Positions 1 through 7,023 of a stretch of DNA of 14,819 bases are shown piece after piece (within the stretch, counting starts at the first letter, position 1; the number at the start of each line of letters is the position of its first letter). A program made the translations under genes and the position numbers. The notes under the pieces are model-generated. The model ran no database searches, was not told where the DNA came from, and worked only from the letters and a program-made list of their open reading frames with translations. The stretch comes from Sphingomonadales bacterium UBA6174. Lineage in GTDB: Bacteria; Pseudomonadota; Alphaproteobacteria; Sphingomonadales; Sphingomonadaceae. The DNA lies in NCBI GenBank assembly GCA_002422945.1, contig DITW01000026.1, positions 2,562-17,380 on the forward strand. Direction: 5' to 3'.

Positions 1-1168
1 CCTTGCCATTGCCGATAAACGGGAACTTGCCGACCTTGACCTTGTGGCCCGCTTCCTTCGCCTTGGCCTCGGTCATGCCGACGCTTGCGACCTGCGGGTG
101 GCAATAGGTGCAGCCCGGGATGTTCGCCTTGTCCATCGCATGCGGATGCGCATCCTTGCCCAAGGCTTGCGCGATATGCTCGGCGGCAATCACCCCTTCA
201 TGGCTCGCTTTATGTGCCAGCCACGGCGCGCCGGTCACATCGCCAATCGCGTACACGCCCGGCACATTGGTACGGCAGAACGCATCGGTGACGAGATGAC
301 CACGATCCGTCGTGATATTGAGCGCCTCCAGCCCGATGGCCTCGGTATTCGGCACGATCCCGACCGCGACGATCACATGGCTGAACTCTTCCGATGTGAT
401 CTTGCCATCCGCGCCCTTGATCTCGGCAGTGACGCCCTTGGCGCTCGTCTTGATCGCCTGCACACCCGTGGAGGGCCGAATATCCATACCCTGCTTGGTC
501 AATGCCTTGAGCATAAACTCGCTCACATCCGCATCTTCGACCGGCATGATCCGGTCGAGCATTTCCACCACGGTCACATCTGCGCCCATGTCGTTATAAA
601 AGCTCGCAAACTCGATCCCGATCGCGCCCGAGCCGATGACGAGCAATTTGGTCGGCATTTCCGGCGGGGTCATCGCATGGCGATAGGTCCAGATGCGCTG
701 CCCATCCGCTTTGGCGAACGGCAGGTCGCGGGCGCGTGCGCCCGTGGCGATGATGATGTTCTTGGCCGTGACATTCGTCACCTGCCCGTCCTTGGTGACG
801 GCGATGCTGTCCTTGGCGGTCAGCTTGCCATCGCCGAAATAGACGGTGATCTTGTTCTTCTTCATCAGGCCGGTCACGCCCTGATTGAGCTGCTTGGCGA
901 CGCCGCGCGACCGGGCGACGACCTTCGCCAGATCGAACCCCGGCTTTTCCACCGACAGGCCATATTTTTCGGCCTGCTGCATATAATGGTAAATCTCCGA
1001 CGAGCGCAGCAGCGCCTTGGTCGGGATGCAGCCCCAGTTGAGGCAAATGCCACCCAGACTCTCGCGCTCGACAATCGCGGTTTTCAACCCCAATTGCGCC
1101 GCACGGATCGCCGCCACATAACCGCCCGGGCCAGAGCCAAGCACCACAAGATCGAACTGGTCGCTCAT
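1..1168 (-). CDS. lpd: Dihydrolipoyl dehydrogenase (E3), 3' end cut by window edge
   Basis: Flavoprotein that reoxidises the dihydrolipoyl group of the E2 subunit with NAD+, in the cytoplasmic 2-oxoacid dehydrogenase complex. Translating the minus strand from the ATG at 1168 gives an open frame of 389 codons to the window edge. The FAD-binding Rossmann motif GSGPGGYVAA is at residues 11-20. The redox-active disulfide is in GGICLNWGCIPTK, with Cys42 and Cys47. An NAD-binding motif of type VIGSGAIGIEF and an ATG/AIGDVTG segment follow in order. The C-terminal dimerisation domain, with the catalytic His-Glu pair, lies outside the window; the family is usually about 465 residues. The start codon overlaps the E2 stop by four bases (ATGA), implying translational coupling as last gene of the E1-E2-E3 operon. 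It could also serve other lipoyl complexes of the cell. Confidence 0.95.
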   Translation of the reverse strand, partial: MSDQFDLVVLGSGPGGYVAAIRAAQLGLKTAIVERESLGGICLNWGCIPTKALLRSSEIYHYMQQAEKYGLSVEKPGFDLAKVVARSRGVAKQLNQGVTGLMKKNKITVYFGDGKLTAKDSIAVTKDGQVTNVTAKNIIIATGARARDLPFAKADGQRIWTYRHAMTPPEMPTKLLVIGSGAIGIEFASFYNDMGADVTVVEMLDRIMPVEDADVSEFMLKALTKQGMDIRPSTGVQAIKTSAKGVTAEIKGADGKITSEEFSHVIVAVGIVPNTEAIGLEALNITTDRGHLVTDAFCRTNVPGVYAIGDVTGAPWLAHKASHEGVIAAEHIAQALGKDAHPHAMDKANIPGCTYCHPQVASVGMTEAKAKEAGHKVKVGKFPFIGNGK

Positions 1169-2442
1169 GCCAGAATGCCGAGCGGGTTTTCGATCAGATG
1201 CCTGAAAGCATTCATGAATGCAGCGCCATCGGAGCCATCAATCGCACGATGATCGAAACTACCGGTCACCGACATCACCGTTTCGATTTCAATCTGATCG
1301 CCATTGATGACCGGCCGACGTTCGCCTGCGCCAATCGCCATGATCATGGCCTGCGGCGGGTTGATGACGGCGTCGAACTGCTTGATGCCGAACATGCCCA
1401 TGTTGGATAGGCTGGCCGTGCCGCCCTGATATTCATGCGGTTGCAACTTGCCCTCGCGGGCGCGGGCGGCGAGTTCCTTGATTTCAGTCGCAATCGCGGA
1501 CAGGCTCTTGGCCTCCGCCCCCTTCACGACCGGCGTGATCAAGCCATTCGGGATCGAAACCGCGACCGAAATATCAGCGCGTTGATATTGCAACAACGTA
1601 TCGCCCGCAAAGGAGACATTGCAGGCAGGTACTTCCTTGAGCGTCAGGGCCAAGGCCTTGATCAGCATGTCGTTGACCGACAGCTTCACGCCACGCTCTG
1701 CCAGCGACGCATTCAACTGCGTCCGCAAGGCCAGCAATGCTTCCAGCCGGACATCAACGGTGAGATAGATATGCGGGATCTGCTGCTTGGACTCGGTCAG
1801 GCGGCGCGCGATGGTTTTACGCATGCCGGACAGCTTGACCTCGCTGTGCGGGATTTCCTTCTGCGCGGTCAGGTCGAACTGTACGGCGGCAATGCTGGCA
1901 ACAGCCGGTATCGCAACGACAGGTGCCGCGGTCAGCGATGCAATGCCAAGATCGGCCTTGACGATCCGGCCATTGGGACCGGAACCAGTGATGGTGCCAA
2001 GCTCAATCCCTCGCGCTGCCGCCAATCGACGGGCAAGAGGGCTAGCCTTCACGCGATCATTATTGACGATAATCGACGTAATAGCGGGGGCCGCAATTGG
2101 CGTGGGCGCAGGCGCCGGGGCAGTACTCGCCACAGGGGTTGCTGCCACAGGGGCCGGAGCCGCCACCTGCACCACCTGCGTCTGTGCGACCGCCACCTCA
2201 CCAGCCGCGCCAATGATCGCAATCGGGGTGCCAACCGGAATATCCTCGGCCCCTTCAGGGATCAAAATCTGCGTCAGCACGCCTTCATCGACGGCCTCAA
2301 TTTCCATCGTCGCCTTATCGGTTTCGATTTCCACCAGCAAATCGCCGGACTTGATCGTATCGCCGACGTTCACCAGCCATTTGGCGATCGACCCCTTTTC
2401 CATCGTCGGTGACATGGCGGGCATTTTAACTTCAACAGACAT
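1165..2442 (-). CDS. 2-oxoacid dehydrogenase E2, lipoyl acyltransferase
   Basis: Core subunit of a 2-oxoacid dehydrogenase complex; it takes the acyl group from E1 on a lipoyl arm and passes it to CoA. The 425 residues show the standard order. A lipoyl domain spans residues 1-79 with the lipoylated lysine at K43 in ETDKATME. A flexible Ala/Pro/Val-rich linker follows at about 81-125. A peripheral-subunit-binding domain lies at about 131-166 (ASPLARRLA...GSGPNGRIVKADL). The acyltransferase domain runs from about 200 to the end, with the catalytic HRAIDG at 398-403 (H398, D402). The start lies two bases after the E1 stop, with GGAG seven bases upstream. Acetyltransferase is the default call; the Lrp neighbour and E1 type leave open a 2-oxobutyrate or branched-chain acyl substrate, which the sequence alone does not settle. 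Confidence 0.93.
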   Translation of the reverse strand: MSVEVKMPAMSPTMEKGSIAKWLVNVGDTIKSGDLLVEIETDKATMEIEAVDEGVLTQILIPEGAEDIPVGTPIAIIGAAGEVAVAQTQVVQVAAPAPVAATPVASTAPAPAPTPIAAPAITSIIVNNDRVKASPLARRLAAARGIELGTITGSGPNGRIVKADLGIASLTAAPVVAIPAVASIAAVQFDLTAQKEIPHSEVKLSGMRKTIARRLTESKQQIPHIYLTVDVRLEALLALRTQLNASLAERGVKLSVNDMLIKALALTLKEVPACNVSFAGDTLLQYQRADISVAVSIPNGLITPVVKGAEAKSLSAIATEIKELAARAREGKLQPHEYQGGTASLSNMGMFGIKQFDAVINPPQAMIMAIGAGERRPVINGDQIEIETVMSVTGSFDHRAIDGSDGAAFMNAFRHLIENPLGILA

Positions 2443-2444
2443 GA

Positions 2445-4799
2445 TCAGGCTCCGATGAACAGTTCGGCGGCGGCTTCGACGATCGCGTCGGCGTCCAACC
2501 GGTAGTTATGATAAAGGTCGAGCAAGTCGCCAGTCTGGCCGAAGCGATCAATGCCCAGCGGGCTGACCCGCGAACCCTTCACCCCGCCCAGCCATGACAG
2601 GGCCGCTGGCGATCCATCGATGATGGTGATCAGCCCTGCATTGGCGGGCAATGCGTTCAGCAAATTTTCCGCATGGCATGGCGCTGCCACCTTGCCCGTC
2701 CATCGCGCTGCCCGACGCGCCGACCAGCCGCGATGCAGCAAGTCCGGCGATGTGACGTTCAACAGGCCGATACCCGGCGTGTCTTCGCTCAACTGTTCCC
2801 ATGCGGCCAGTGCTTCCGGCGCAATCGCCCCGGTAAAGACAATCGCCACCTCTGCATTGGCCCCCGGGCGCTTCAACCAATATCCGCCCTGAAGCGCATC
2901 AGCTTCCCAATCGCTGTCGGTGCGCTCAATCTGCTCAATCGAACGGGTGGTGAGGCGCAGATAAGTGGAGCCGCCATCAATTGCCTGCATATGTTCGAAT
3001 GCAAAGCGCATGAACAACGCCAATTCATCGGCATAGGCTGGCTCGAAATAGGTCAGGCCCGGCTGCCCCATACCGATCAGTGGGGTATTGATCGACTGGT
3101 GCGCCCCGCCTTCCGGCCCAAGCGTCACGCCCGATGGCGTAGCAACCAACAGGAAGCGGCTGTCTTGGTAGCAACCATAATTCAACGCATCCAGACCGCG
3201 AGAAATGAACGGGTCATAGACGGTGCCAATTGGCAACAACCGCGTCCCAAACAGTGGCGCGGCCAGCCCTGCGGCCGCCAGCATCAAGAACAGGTTATTT
3301 TCAGCAATGCCCAATTCGACATGCTGCCCAGCGGCATTACCCGCCCATTTCTGGGGCGATGGAATTTTCGCAGCATGGAACACATCCTGCAAGCCCTGCC
3401 GCCGAAACAGGCCGCGCTGGTTCACGAACGCGCCGAGATTGGTCGACACCGTCACATCCGGCGACGTCGTCATGATCCGGTCGGCAAGCCCGCTCTCAAT
3501 CGCATCCTTCGACTTGGCAAGGTCGAGCAAGATACGGCCAAAGGCCGCCTGCGTCGACTGTTCCTTGCCTTCCGGCACCGATAAACGTGCCGGCACCGCC
3601 ACGCTTTCACCAGCGGCCTTGGGCTTCACACGGGCAATCGGGGAATTGGCAACGAAGTCACGTATATTGGTGGCGACATTATCGCCCAGCCCCGCATAAG
3701 GCTCCCATTCATCGCCCGGTGCGATGCCGAGGCTGTCGCGCAGCCCTTCGATCTGCTTCGGGTTCATCAGGCCCGCATGATTATCCTTATGCCCCGCAAA
3801 AGGCAGACCATAGCCCTTGACGGTATAGGCAATGAACATGGTCGGGACATCGTCATTCGCCTCGGCAAAGGCGTCGATCAACGTCTCGATGCAATGCCCG
3901 CCGAGATTGGTCATCAAATCGGCCAGTTCAGCGTCATCGAACGTGCCGATCAACTTGATCGCCTTCGCATCGACACTGAGATCCTTAGTCAAACGCTCGC
4001 GCCAAGCCACCCCGCCTTGATAGGTCAGCGCGGCGAATTCGGCATTGGGACATTGATCGATCCAGTCTGAAATCGCCTGCCCGCCGGGACGCGCGAACAC
4101 CTCCTTCTGGCGCTTGCCATGCTTCAACGTCAGCACGCGCCAGCCGCAGGTGCGGAAAATGTCATCGAAGCGACCGAACATCCGATCTGCCGTCGCATAA
4201 TCGAGCGACTGACGATTATAATCGACGATCCACCAGCAATTGCGGATGTCGTGCTTATACGCCTCGATCAGGCATTCATAAATATTGCCTTCGTCCAGTT
4301 CGGCATCGCCCATCAGCGCGATCATGCGCCCGGCATCCTCGCGCTCCAACTGGCCATGCGCGATCAAATAATCCTGCACCAGACTTGCAAACGCCGTAAT
4401 CGCAACGCCCAGACCGACCGACCCGGTCGAGAAATCGACAGGAATCTTGTCCTTGGTCCGGCTGGGATAGCTCTGCATCCCGCCCAATCCACGGAAACGC
4501 TGGAGCTGATCCAGCGTCTGATTGCCGAGCATATAATGGATCGCATGCAGCACGGGGCCGGCATGCGGCTTTACCGCCACCCGATCATTCGGGCCGAGCG
4601 CATGGAAATAGAGTGCCGACATGATGGCCGTCATCGATGCACAGCTTGCCTGATGGCCGCCGACCTTCAGACCATCACGGCTTTCGCGAATGTGATTAGC
4701 ATGATGAATCGTCCATGAAGACAGCCAGCGCAGCCTTTTATCCAGTGTCTCAAGCGCCTGCACGGTATCCGCGCGGTCAATATTGCTGTGCTGATTCAT
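2445..4799 (-). CDS. 2-oxoacid dehydrogenase E1, homodimeric transketolase-like (AceE/MdeB type)
   Basis: Thiamine-diphosphate enzyme that decarboxylates a 2-oxoacid and transfers the acyl unit to the lipoyl group of E2. The protein has 784 residues in one chain, shorter than the 887 of E. coli AceE. The ThDP/Mg motif is GDAELDEGNIYE at 164-175 with the paired Asn in YNRQSLD near 195; the usual GDG is GDA here. GGHQAS at 47-52 and HKDNHAG near 337-343 supply expected cofactor-site histidines. GQHVELGIAEN at 491-501 contains the Glu (E500) that activates the cofactor. I chose the ATG at 4799 because GAGG sits five bases upstream. A longer in-frame reading to 4934 would run through the promoter region and into the lrp start. 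MdeB of Pseudomonas, a 2-oxobutyrate dehydrogenase E1 beside an Lrp-type regulator, is a good alternative identity to pyruvate dehydrogenase. Confidence 0.88.
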   Translation of the reverse strand: MNQHSNIDRADTVQALETLDKRLRWLSSWTIHHANHIRESRDGLKVGGHQASCASMTAIMSALYFHALGPNDRVAVKPHAGPVLHAIHYMLGNQTLDQLQRFRGLGGMQSYPSRTKDKIPVDFSTGSVGLGVAITAFASLVQDYLIAHGQLEREDAGRMIALMGDAELDEGNIYECLIEAYKHDIRNCWWIVDYNRQSLDYATADRMFGRFDDIFRTCGWRVLTLKHGKRQKEVFARPGGQAISDWIDQCPNAEFAALTYQGGVAWRERLTKDLSVDAKAIKLIGTFDDAELADLMTNLGGHCIETLIDAFAEANDDVPTMFIAYTVKGYGLPFAGHKDNHAGLMNPKQIEGLRDSLGIAPGDEWEPYAGLGDNVATNIRDFVANSPIARVKPKAAGESVAVPARLSVPEGKEQSTQAAFGRILLDLAKSKDAIESGLADRIMTTSPDVTVSTNLGAFVNQRGLFRRQGLQDVFHAAKIPSPQKWAGNAAGQHVELGIAENNLFLMLAAAGLAAPLFGTRLLPIGTVYDPFISRGLDALNYGCYQDSRFLLVATPSGVTLGPEGGAHQSINTPLIGMGQPGLTYFEPAYADELALFMRFAFEHMQAIDGGSTYLRLTTRSIEQIERTDSDWEADALQGGYWLKRPGANAEVAIVFTGAIAPEALAAWEQLSEDTPGIGLLNVTSPDLLHRGWSARRAARWTGKVAAPCHAENLLNALPANAGLITIIDGSPAALSWLGGVKGSRVSPLGIDRFGQTGDLLDLYHNYRLDADAIVEAAAELFIGA

Positions 4800-4870
4800 A
4801 TGTTCCTCGAACCTATCTTGCTGGCACAGCTTTATACGGAACGGAGTAAGCATGTCCTTGCGAAGTGCGC

Positions 4871-4908
4871 TTTGCAATGTGCATTTTTTAGCATATAATT
4901 CGATTATA
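4871..4908 (+). promoter_or_regulatory. Divergent lrp/E1 promoter with palindromic operator
   Basis: TTTGCA at 4871-4876 and a perfect TATAAT at 4894-4899 are 17 bases apart and would start transcription near 4906, just ahead of lrp. The -10 element is the left half of the perfect 15-bp palindrome TATAATTCGATTATA (4894-4908), so the minus strand also reads TATAAT at 4908-4903. On that strand TTGGCA (4934-4929) could be a -35 element, but its spacer is long at 20 bases. Lrp boxes are 15-bp AT-rich palindromes, so this is a likely operator for the adjacent Lrp protein. The sequence pattern is direct; the binding is inference. Confidence 0.6.
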
Positions 4909-4921
4909 CAATTTATATTGG

Positions 4922-5407
4922 ATGAATCTGCCAATGTTTACACTAGATGCCATCGATCATCGAATCCTGACGGAGATTCAGGCCAATGGCCGCATCACCA
5001 ACCAGCAACTCGCGGATCGGGTCGGCCTGTCGCCCAGCCCCTGCCTGCGGCGCGTCCGGATGCTGGAAGATGCGGAGGTCATCAAAGGCTATGTCGGACT
5101 GGTCGATCCCGATGCACTCGGCCTGTCGGTCACAGCCTTTGTTCGCATCCGCCTCGGCGGACAGGACGACTCTCATCTCGCCGCATTCGAGGAAAAAATC
5201 GCGACATTTCCGGAAGTGATGGAATGCTATCTCATGACGGGCGAGAGTGACTATCAACTCCGTGTAGTCGTGCCATCATTGGCGGGATTTGAGGATTTCC
5301 TTCGACAGAAGCTGACCACCATCAAAGGCGTGTCGCAAGTGACATCCAGCTTTGCACTGCGCCCCGTGGTCTATCGCACGGCATTACCGCATCCCGCACA
5401 GGGGTAA
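4922..5407 (+). CDS. Lrp/AsnC family transcriptional regulator
   Basis: Feast-or-famine type DNA-binding regulator that usually senses an amino acid. The 161 residues begin with an AsnC-type winged helix-turn-helix: LDAIDHRILTEIQANGRITN, then NQQLADRVGLSPSPCLRRV as the recognition region. An alpha/beta RAM ligand-binding domain follows at about residues 68-150, with the conserved GESDYQLRVVV turn near 107-117. The length is normal for the family. The start could instead be the ATG at 4934, giving MFTLDAIDHRIL, which fits the usual family N-terminus better; neither start has a strong ribosome site. It is divergent from the E1-E2-E3 operon and shares 122 bp of promoter DNA with it, so it probably regulates itself and that operon. 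Its ligand cannot be read from the sequence; an amino acid giving a 2-oxoacid substrate would be logical. Confidence 0.92.
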   Translation: MNLPMFTLDAIDHRILTEIQANGRITNQQLADRVGLSPSPCLRRVRMLEDAEVIKGYVGLVDPDALGLSVTAFVRIRLGGQDDSHLAAFEEKIATFPEVMECYLMTGESDYQLRVVVPSLAGFEDFLRQKLTTIKGVSQVTSSFALRPVVYRTALPHPAQG

Positions 5408-5414
5408 GAAAGAT

Positions 5415-5559
5415 AGGTGCAAGTCCAGTGCTGCTGGAAATCTCCCCAGAACCCTGCGCGATGTCTTCTAGGCCATTGCTCTCAAATGGCCGACGCCTAT
5501 ACTTCGGCCATATAGGTTAGCTTTCAGTCAGCGGAACGCGACAGATCATTGCACCTCCC
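5415..5559 (-). ncRNA. Candidate structured RNA, unknown family
   Basis: The convergent gap between lrp and modC contains nested complementary segments. AGGTGCAA (5415-5422) pairs with TTGCACCT (5549-5556) as an outer helix. CTGCGCG (5454-5460) pairs with CGCGACAG (5537-5544), seven pairs with one bulged A. Three local hairpins lie inside or beside: TCCAG/CTGGA at 5424-5438, GGCCATT/AATGGCC at 5471-5491, and CCTATA/TATAGG at 5496-5516. The last two compete with an alternative 8-bp hairpin, ATGGCCGA/TCGGCCAT, at 5486-5511. I assign the minus strand because a plausible promoter at 5566-5594 would start transcription at the outer helix, and a T-rich tail follows the other end. I could not match it to 6S RNA, the Moco RNA or the cobalamin riboswitch. 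Confidence 0.3.
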
Positions 5560-5565
5560 TCTTAT

Positions 5566-5594
5566 ATATCAAAGGGTTAAATTATAAAAGTCAA
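5566..5594 (-). promoter_or_regulatory. Possible promoter of the candidate RNA
   Basis: On the minus strand, TTGACT (5594-5589) and TGATAT (5571-5566) are separated by exactly 17 bases. Transcription would begin near 5559, three bases before the outer helix of the candidate RNA. The -35 matches consensus at five of six positions and the -10 at about four. The rest of the 5560-5699 stretch holds no gene, and I saw no strong terminator after modC. Confidence 0.3.
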
Positions 5595-5699
5595 TGCCAT
5601 TCATATCCGGGAGGGATTAGCCCGCTCACCTTTGAAGCCAAGGCGGCATAATGACATAGAAGACCAGAACTAATGAACTACAAGTCGAAACCTTAGCCT

Positions 5700-6323
5700 C
5701 TATCCAATCGGGACAATAGTGGTCGCAAGCCGCTCTACTTCATCACGGTCATGACTGACGTAAAGGATTGGTAGCTTGAGTTCGTCACGCAGGCGTTCAA
5801 TCACCTCCATGATATCCTCGCGCCGTGCGCGGTCGAGCGAGGCCAGCGGTTCGTCCATCAGCAGGAAACGCGGGGCAGAGAGCAGCGCCCTGCCAATCGC
5901 GACGCGCTGGGCCTCACCGCCCGAAAGGGTGCGCGGCCAGCGGTCGAGTAAATGGCCAATGCCGAGGAAATGGATCGCTTCGTCAAGGTCCATCCAACGG
6001 TCCACCGGGGCCGCGAGCTTCCAACCATAGACCAGATTGTCGCGCACACGCATGTGCGGAAACAAGCGACCATCCTGAAAGACATAACCGGCCCGGCGTT
6101 GCCGTGCAGGCACGTCGATCCGCGCTGAGGCATCGAACAGCACAGTGCCCCTGACAGCAATAAGGCCAGTGTCAGGACGCAGCAATCCCGCCACCATATT
6201 GAGTACCGAGGTCTTGCCCGCACCGGATGGGCCGAACAGCGCGGTCAGGCCGCCTTTGCTGGCAAACTCGGCGGCAATTGTTCGCTCACCGAATTGGCGT
6301 GCGATCCGGATTTCAAATGACAT
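5700..6323 (-). CDS. modC: Molybdate ABC transporter ATP-binding protein, short form
   Basis: ATPase that drives molybdate import with ModA and ModB. The Walker A motif GPSGAGKT is at residues 31-38. The signature LSGGEAQRVAIGRALL, Walker B RFLLMDEPLASLD and the switch histidine in VSHDRDEV follow in order. The protein ends at about 207 residues, immediately after the nucleotide-binding domain; classical ModC has about 350 and a C-terminal Mop/TOBE molybdate-binding domain, absent here. The chosen ATG at 6323 gives MSFEIRIARQFGE, follows GGGGGAGG, and overlaps the end of modB by 11 bases, as expected in a coupled operon. An in-frame start at 6395 would add 24 unlikely Trp/Cys-rich residues lying inside modB. 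With the modB and modA neighbours, molybdate rather than sulfate is the likely substrate; tungstate cannot be excluded. Confidence 0.9.
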   Translation of the reverse strand: MSFEIRIARQFGERTIAAEFASKGGLTALFGPSGAGKTSVLNMVAGLLRPDTGLIAVRGTVLFDASARIDVPARQRRAGYVFQDGRLFPHMRVRDNLVYGWKLAAPVDRWMDLDEAIHFLGIGHLLDRWPRTLSGGEAQRVAIGRALLSAPRFLLMDEPLASLDRARREDIMEVIERLRDELKLPILYVSHDRDEVERLATTIVPIG

Positions 6324-7011
6324 GCCTCCCCCTTCCGTACCCGGCGCGGTGCACCAGCATTTCGGACACCACCAACGCGCCCAGCGACAGGGCAACGGCG
6401 ATCAGCGACAGACGGGTGACCGCAGCTTCGCTACCCGGCATCTGAAGCGCGCTATAGATCGCGATCGGCAGGGTTTGCGTCTCTCCCGGGATGTTCGAGA
6501 CAAAAGTGATGGTCGCGCCAAACTCGCCAAGCGACCGCGCGAAACCGAGTACGGCCCCGGCCAAAAGTCCAGGTAAGGCCAATGGCAAGGTGATCGTCGC
6601 GAAAACCCGAACGCGCGAGGCGCCGAGCGTCTGAGCCGCCTCTTCAAGTCGCCGGTCGACAGCTTCGATCGACAGCCGTATGGCCCGGACCATGAGCGGC
6701 AACGCCATGACCCCAGCAGCCAGCGCCGCACCGGTCCAGCGGAACATGAAGGATACGCGCAACACTTCACCAAACCAGCGGCCCGCCGGACCATGGTTAC
6801 CGAAGACCAGCAGGAGTAGCCAACCGGTCACGACCGGCGGCAGCACCAGCGGCAGATGCACCAACGCATCAAGCAGGATGCGACCCGGAAAGCGCCCGCG
6901 CGCCAGCAGCCAAGCGAGGCCAAATGCGAGCGGCAGGCACACTGCAACCGCCACACAGCTAACCTTCAGCGATAGGGCTATGACGCCCCATTCCTCAGCC
7001 GTGATTATCAA
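6313..7011 (-). CDS. modB: Molybdate ABC transporter permease
   Basis: Inner-membrane channel subunit for molybdate uptake. The 232 residues contain about five hydrophobic segments: 10-36, 47-71, 93-113, 143-160 and 203-221. The cytoplasmic EAA loop that docks on the ATPase is at about 123-143 (EEAAQTLGASRV...TLPLALPG). LGEFGATITF near 161-170 is typical of ModB/CysT-type permeases. The length is normal for ModB. The gene starts 12 bases after the modA stop and its last 11 bases overlap modC, so the three genes form one unit. Nothing in it looks damaged. Confidence 0.93.
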   Translation of the reverse strand: MIITAEEWGVIALSLKVSCVAVAVCLPLAFGLAWLLARGRFPGRILLDALVHLPLVLPPVVTGWLLLLVFGNHGPAGRWFGEVLRVSFMFRWTGAALAAGVMALPLMVRAIRLSIEAVDRRLEEAAQTLGASRVRVFATITLPLALPGLLAGAVLGFARSLGEFGATITFVSNIPGETQTLPIAIYSALQMPGSEAAVTRLSLIAVALSLGALVVSEMLVHRAGYGRGRHVI

Positions 7012-7023
7012 ATGCCGGGCACC

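Noticed and set aside
44..1252. 402-codon plus-strand open frame
   Set aside because: It is antisense to the lpd frame, which has clear FAD and disulfide motifs. The product is His/Arg/Asp-rich with no domain, typical of the complement of a GC-rich gene.
1435..2412. 325-codon plus-strand open frame
   Set aside because: Antisense to E2; the Arg/Gly/His-rich product mirrors the Ala/Pro linker codons and has no recognisable family.
2673..3584. 303-codon plus-strand open frame
   Set aside because: Antisense to the E1 gene; low-complexity Arg/His-rich product and no ribosome site.
4800..4934. 45-codon N-terminal extension of E1
   Set aside because: It would cross the palindromic promoter and the lrp start, and its composition is unlike E1 N-termini. 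The ATG at 4799 has a good ribosome site.
5411..5460. Cobalamin riboswitch or Moco RNA
   Set aside because: GGTGCAAGTCC looks a little like the cobalamin core, but the rest of the consensus is missing and no suitable gene lies downstream. The Moco RNA pattern does not fit either.
5415..5556. Reading the 5415-5556 block as a MITE with terminal inverted repeats
   Set aside because: The end repeats are only 8 bp, no target duplication flanks them, and the inner helices are nested as in an RNA.
6324..6395. 24-residue extension of ModC
   Set aside because: It lies inside modB, is rich in Trp and Cys, and precedes a start with a ribosome site and the normal family N-terminus.
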